From positions 1,109,001-1,173,000 of the forward strand of contig NZ_CP121445.1 in the NCBI RefSeq assembly GCF_029689925.1: a DNA stretch of 64,000 nt. The letters run 5' to 3'. Source of the stretch: Anaerocolumna sp. AGMB13025 (GTDB taxonomy: Bacteria; Bacillota; Clostridia; Lachnospirales; Lachnospiraceae). The notes beneath the pieces are model-generated. The model had not been told where the DNA came from, did not search any database, and saw only the letters and a list, made by a program, of their open reading frames with translations. This document shows, in pieces, positions 62,426 to 64,000 of this stretch; the stretch's first letter is position 1; the number at the start of each line of letters is the position of its first letter. A program made the translations under genes and the position numbers.

Positions 62426-63778
62426 ATGATTAAAAAAGTTTTAATAGCCAATCGTGGAGAGATTGCTGTCCGTATCATCCGTGCCTGTAGGGAAATGGGT
62501 ATCAGCACGGTTGCTATTTGCTCTGATATAGATAAAGAAGCCCTGCATGCGCAGCTTGCTGATGAAACGGTATGTATTGGTCCCATGTCTTCGAAAGACA
62601 GTTATTTAAGAATGGACCGGATTCTAAGCGCAACCCTTGCAACCGGCGCAGATGCGATTCACCCCGGATTTGGATTTTTATCTGAAAACAGTAAATTTGC
62701 CGACTTATGCCGCAAATGCAATATTACCTTCATTGGACCTTCTGCCGAAGTCATTGACCGTATGGGAAATAAGTCAGAAGCCAGAAAAACTATGATGGAA
62801 GCTGGTGTGCCCGTTGTCCCTGGAACGAAGGAGCCGGTCTTTACACCGGAAGAAGGGAAAAGAATAGCCGATGGGATGGGATATCCGGTTATGATAAAGG
62901 CTTCTGCCGGTGGCGGCGGTAAAGGAATGCGAATCGTTAATACCGAAGAGGAATTTATCCATCTTTTTGAAACTGCCAGCCAGGAAGCAAAGAACTCCTT
63001 TGGTGATGACACCATGTATATTGAAAAATATATTAAAGGAGCAAGACATATTGAATTTCAGATATTGGCAGACAATTACGGTAATGTGATTCATTTGGGA
63101 GAAAGAGACTGTTCAATTCAAAGAAGACATCAGAAGATGATAGAAGAGGCCCCCTCCCTTGTTATAGATGATAAATTAAGAAAGCTTATGGGCGACACGG
63201 CAGTGAAAGCTGCGAAAGCCGCAAGATATTGCAATGCCGGAACCATAGAATTCATTTTAGATCAGGATAATAACTTTTATTTTATCGAAATGAATACCAG
63301 AATACAGGTAGAACATGGCGTAACCGAAATGGTCACCGGTATCGATTTAATACGGGAACAAATTAAAATTGCCAGTGGTGACAAACTATCCTTAACCCAG
63401 GAAGAAGTAACCATTACGGGTCACTCCATCGAATGCCGTATTAATGCTGAGAATCCCAGCAAAAACTTTATGCCTTCACCTGGACTTGTAACCAGCCTTC
63501 ATATGCCTGGCGGTAATGGAGTCCGTATTGATTCGGCACTTTATGCAGGTTATAAGGTACCGGCAGCCTATGACTCCCTGATTGTTAAACTAATGGTCCA
63601 TGATGCCACCCGTGATTTAGCCATTAAGAAGATGCGGGGTGTGCTGGGGGAATTGGTCATTGAAGGTATTGACACTAATATTGATTTTCAGTATCAGATC
63701 ATCAATCACGAGGATTATATAAAAGGAAAAACGGATACCGGATTTGTGGAACGGATATTATCCGAAAAGGAGGCCTGA
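62426..63778 (+). CDS. accC: Biotin carboxylase subunit of acetyl-CoA carboxylase
   Basis: A 450-residue ATP-grasp enzyme: L-I-A-N-R-G-E-I-A near the start, Gly-rich ATP loop A-S-A-G-G-G-G-K-G near 160-168, E-x-N-x-R in E-M-N-T-R-I-Q-V-E-H, and the C-terminal domain with K-x-x-x-R. It carboxylates biotin on AccB. GGGAG at 62413-62417 fixes ATG 62426 over the in-frame ATG 62411. Confidence 0.96.
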   Translation: MIKKVLIANRGEIAVRIIRACREMGISTVAICSDIDKEALHAQLADETVCIGPMSSKDSYLRMDRILSATLATGADAIHPGFGFLSENSKFADLCRKCNITFIGPSAEVIDRMGNKSEARKTMMEAGVPVVPGTKEPVFTPEEGKRIADGMGYPVMIKASAGGGGKGMRIVNTEEEFIHLFETASQEAKNSFGDDTMYIEKYIKGARHIEFQILADNYGNVIHLGERDCSIQRRHQKMIEEAPSLVIDDKLRKLMGDTAVKAAKAARYCNAGTIEFILDQDNNFYFIEMNTRIQVEHGVTEMVTGIDLIREQIKIASGDKLSLTQEEVTITGHSIECRINAENPSKNFMPSPGLVTSLHMPGGNGVRIDSALYAGYKVPAAYDSLIVKLMVHDATRDLAIKKMRGVLGELVIEGIDTNIDFQYQIINHEDYIKGKTDTGFVERILSEKEA

Positions 63779-63783
63779 ACCTG

Positions 63784-64000
63784 AATGCTTAATTTTAAAA
63801 AGAATCCCAGTATGTCCGGACTAAAGCAGGCCCATCTGGGAGAAAAGATAAAAGACTCCTTAGATGAAGCCCAGATTCCTGACGGTTTATTTGAAAAATG
63901 CGAAAAATGCAATGAAATCATATATACGGAGGATGTAGTAGCCAATTACTATATCTGTCCAAATTGCGGTAATTACTTCCGAATCAGTCCCAGAACCAGA
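63784..64000 (+). CDS. accD: Acetyl-CoA carboxylase carboxyltransferase subunit beta, partial
   Basis: The first 72 residues are in the window: the AccD zinc ribbon C39-x2-C42 ... C58-x2-C61 with Y-I-C-P-N-C-G-N-Y. The gene continues past the right edge. It begins five bases after accC with AGGAGG inside the end of accC. Confidence 0.93.

Noticed and set aside
1..64000. tRNA, rRNA, intact insertion sequence or prophage genes
   Set aside because: No cloverleaf, rRNA-like stretch, transposase or phage structural gene was recognised; a computed search would be needed to exclude short tRNAs with certainty.

Overview
The window reads as AT-rich, Gram-positive, anaerobic Firmicutes DNA, most likely a Lachnospiraceae relative such as Anaerocolumna or Lachnoclostridium. 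The main support is the FAS II/ACC operon at the right end (acpP-fabK-fabD-fabG-fabF-accB-fabZ-accC-accD), together with strong AGGAGG ribosome binding sites, LytS/YesM-type and OmpR-type two-component systems, DUF5050 lipoproteins and a GH5 cellulase fragment. No rRNA, tRNA, CRISPR array or intact transposase was seen. The taxonomic guess rests on gene order and protein style, not on a search.

Left part (1-11 kb): the tail of a surface protein with an InlB-type repeat, then a Wadjet/Mks condensin operon (jetA, jetB, jetC). The nuclease gene jetD that should follow is only a stop-interrupted N-terminal remnant. Immediately downstream, behind its own terminator and promoter, is a compact five-gene operon: a 157-aa protein, a 575-aa coiled-coil/helical protein with a C-terminal membrane hairpin, a 69-aa protein, a 151-aa helical protein and a Ycf46-like AAA+ ATPase. 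I do not recognise this as a described system. Its place beside Wadjet makes it the best candidate here for an undescribed defence or stress module.

Middle (11-30.5 kb): a heterodimeric ABC exporter with a MarR regulator and a long dyad operator behind a good promoter; a radical SAM/SPASM protein with a mini LemA-like membrane protein; then small accessory enzymes (DinB-like, DUF5131 with a PUA-like partner, SnoaL-like, alpha/beta hydrolase, MmcQ-GNAT fusion, two ABC-2 permeases with no ATPase, an AAA_21 ATPase, a nucleoside phosphorylase). A BTAD-type response regulator faces a 7TM histidine kinase across a shared terminator.

30.8-51.7 kb: a 1509-aa secreted protein ending in a SPOR-like domain; an MMPL transporter operon with its own two-component system and a DsrE protein; two tandemly duplicated beta-propeller lipoproteins; a GH5 fragment; and a MacB-type ABC transporter with an OmpR/HK pair. 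This stretch is littered with two families of non-coding palindromic repeats: short chained hairpins with constant linkers, and 130-320 bp MITE-like palindromes with shared ends.

51.7-64 kb: a candidate pseudoknotted structured RNA, a SEC-C protein, an XRE regulator, a DUF4015 glycoside-hydrolase-like protein, an ECF sigma/short anti-sigma pair, and the fatty-acid synthesis operon, which runs off the right edge inside accD.
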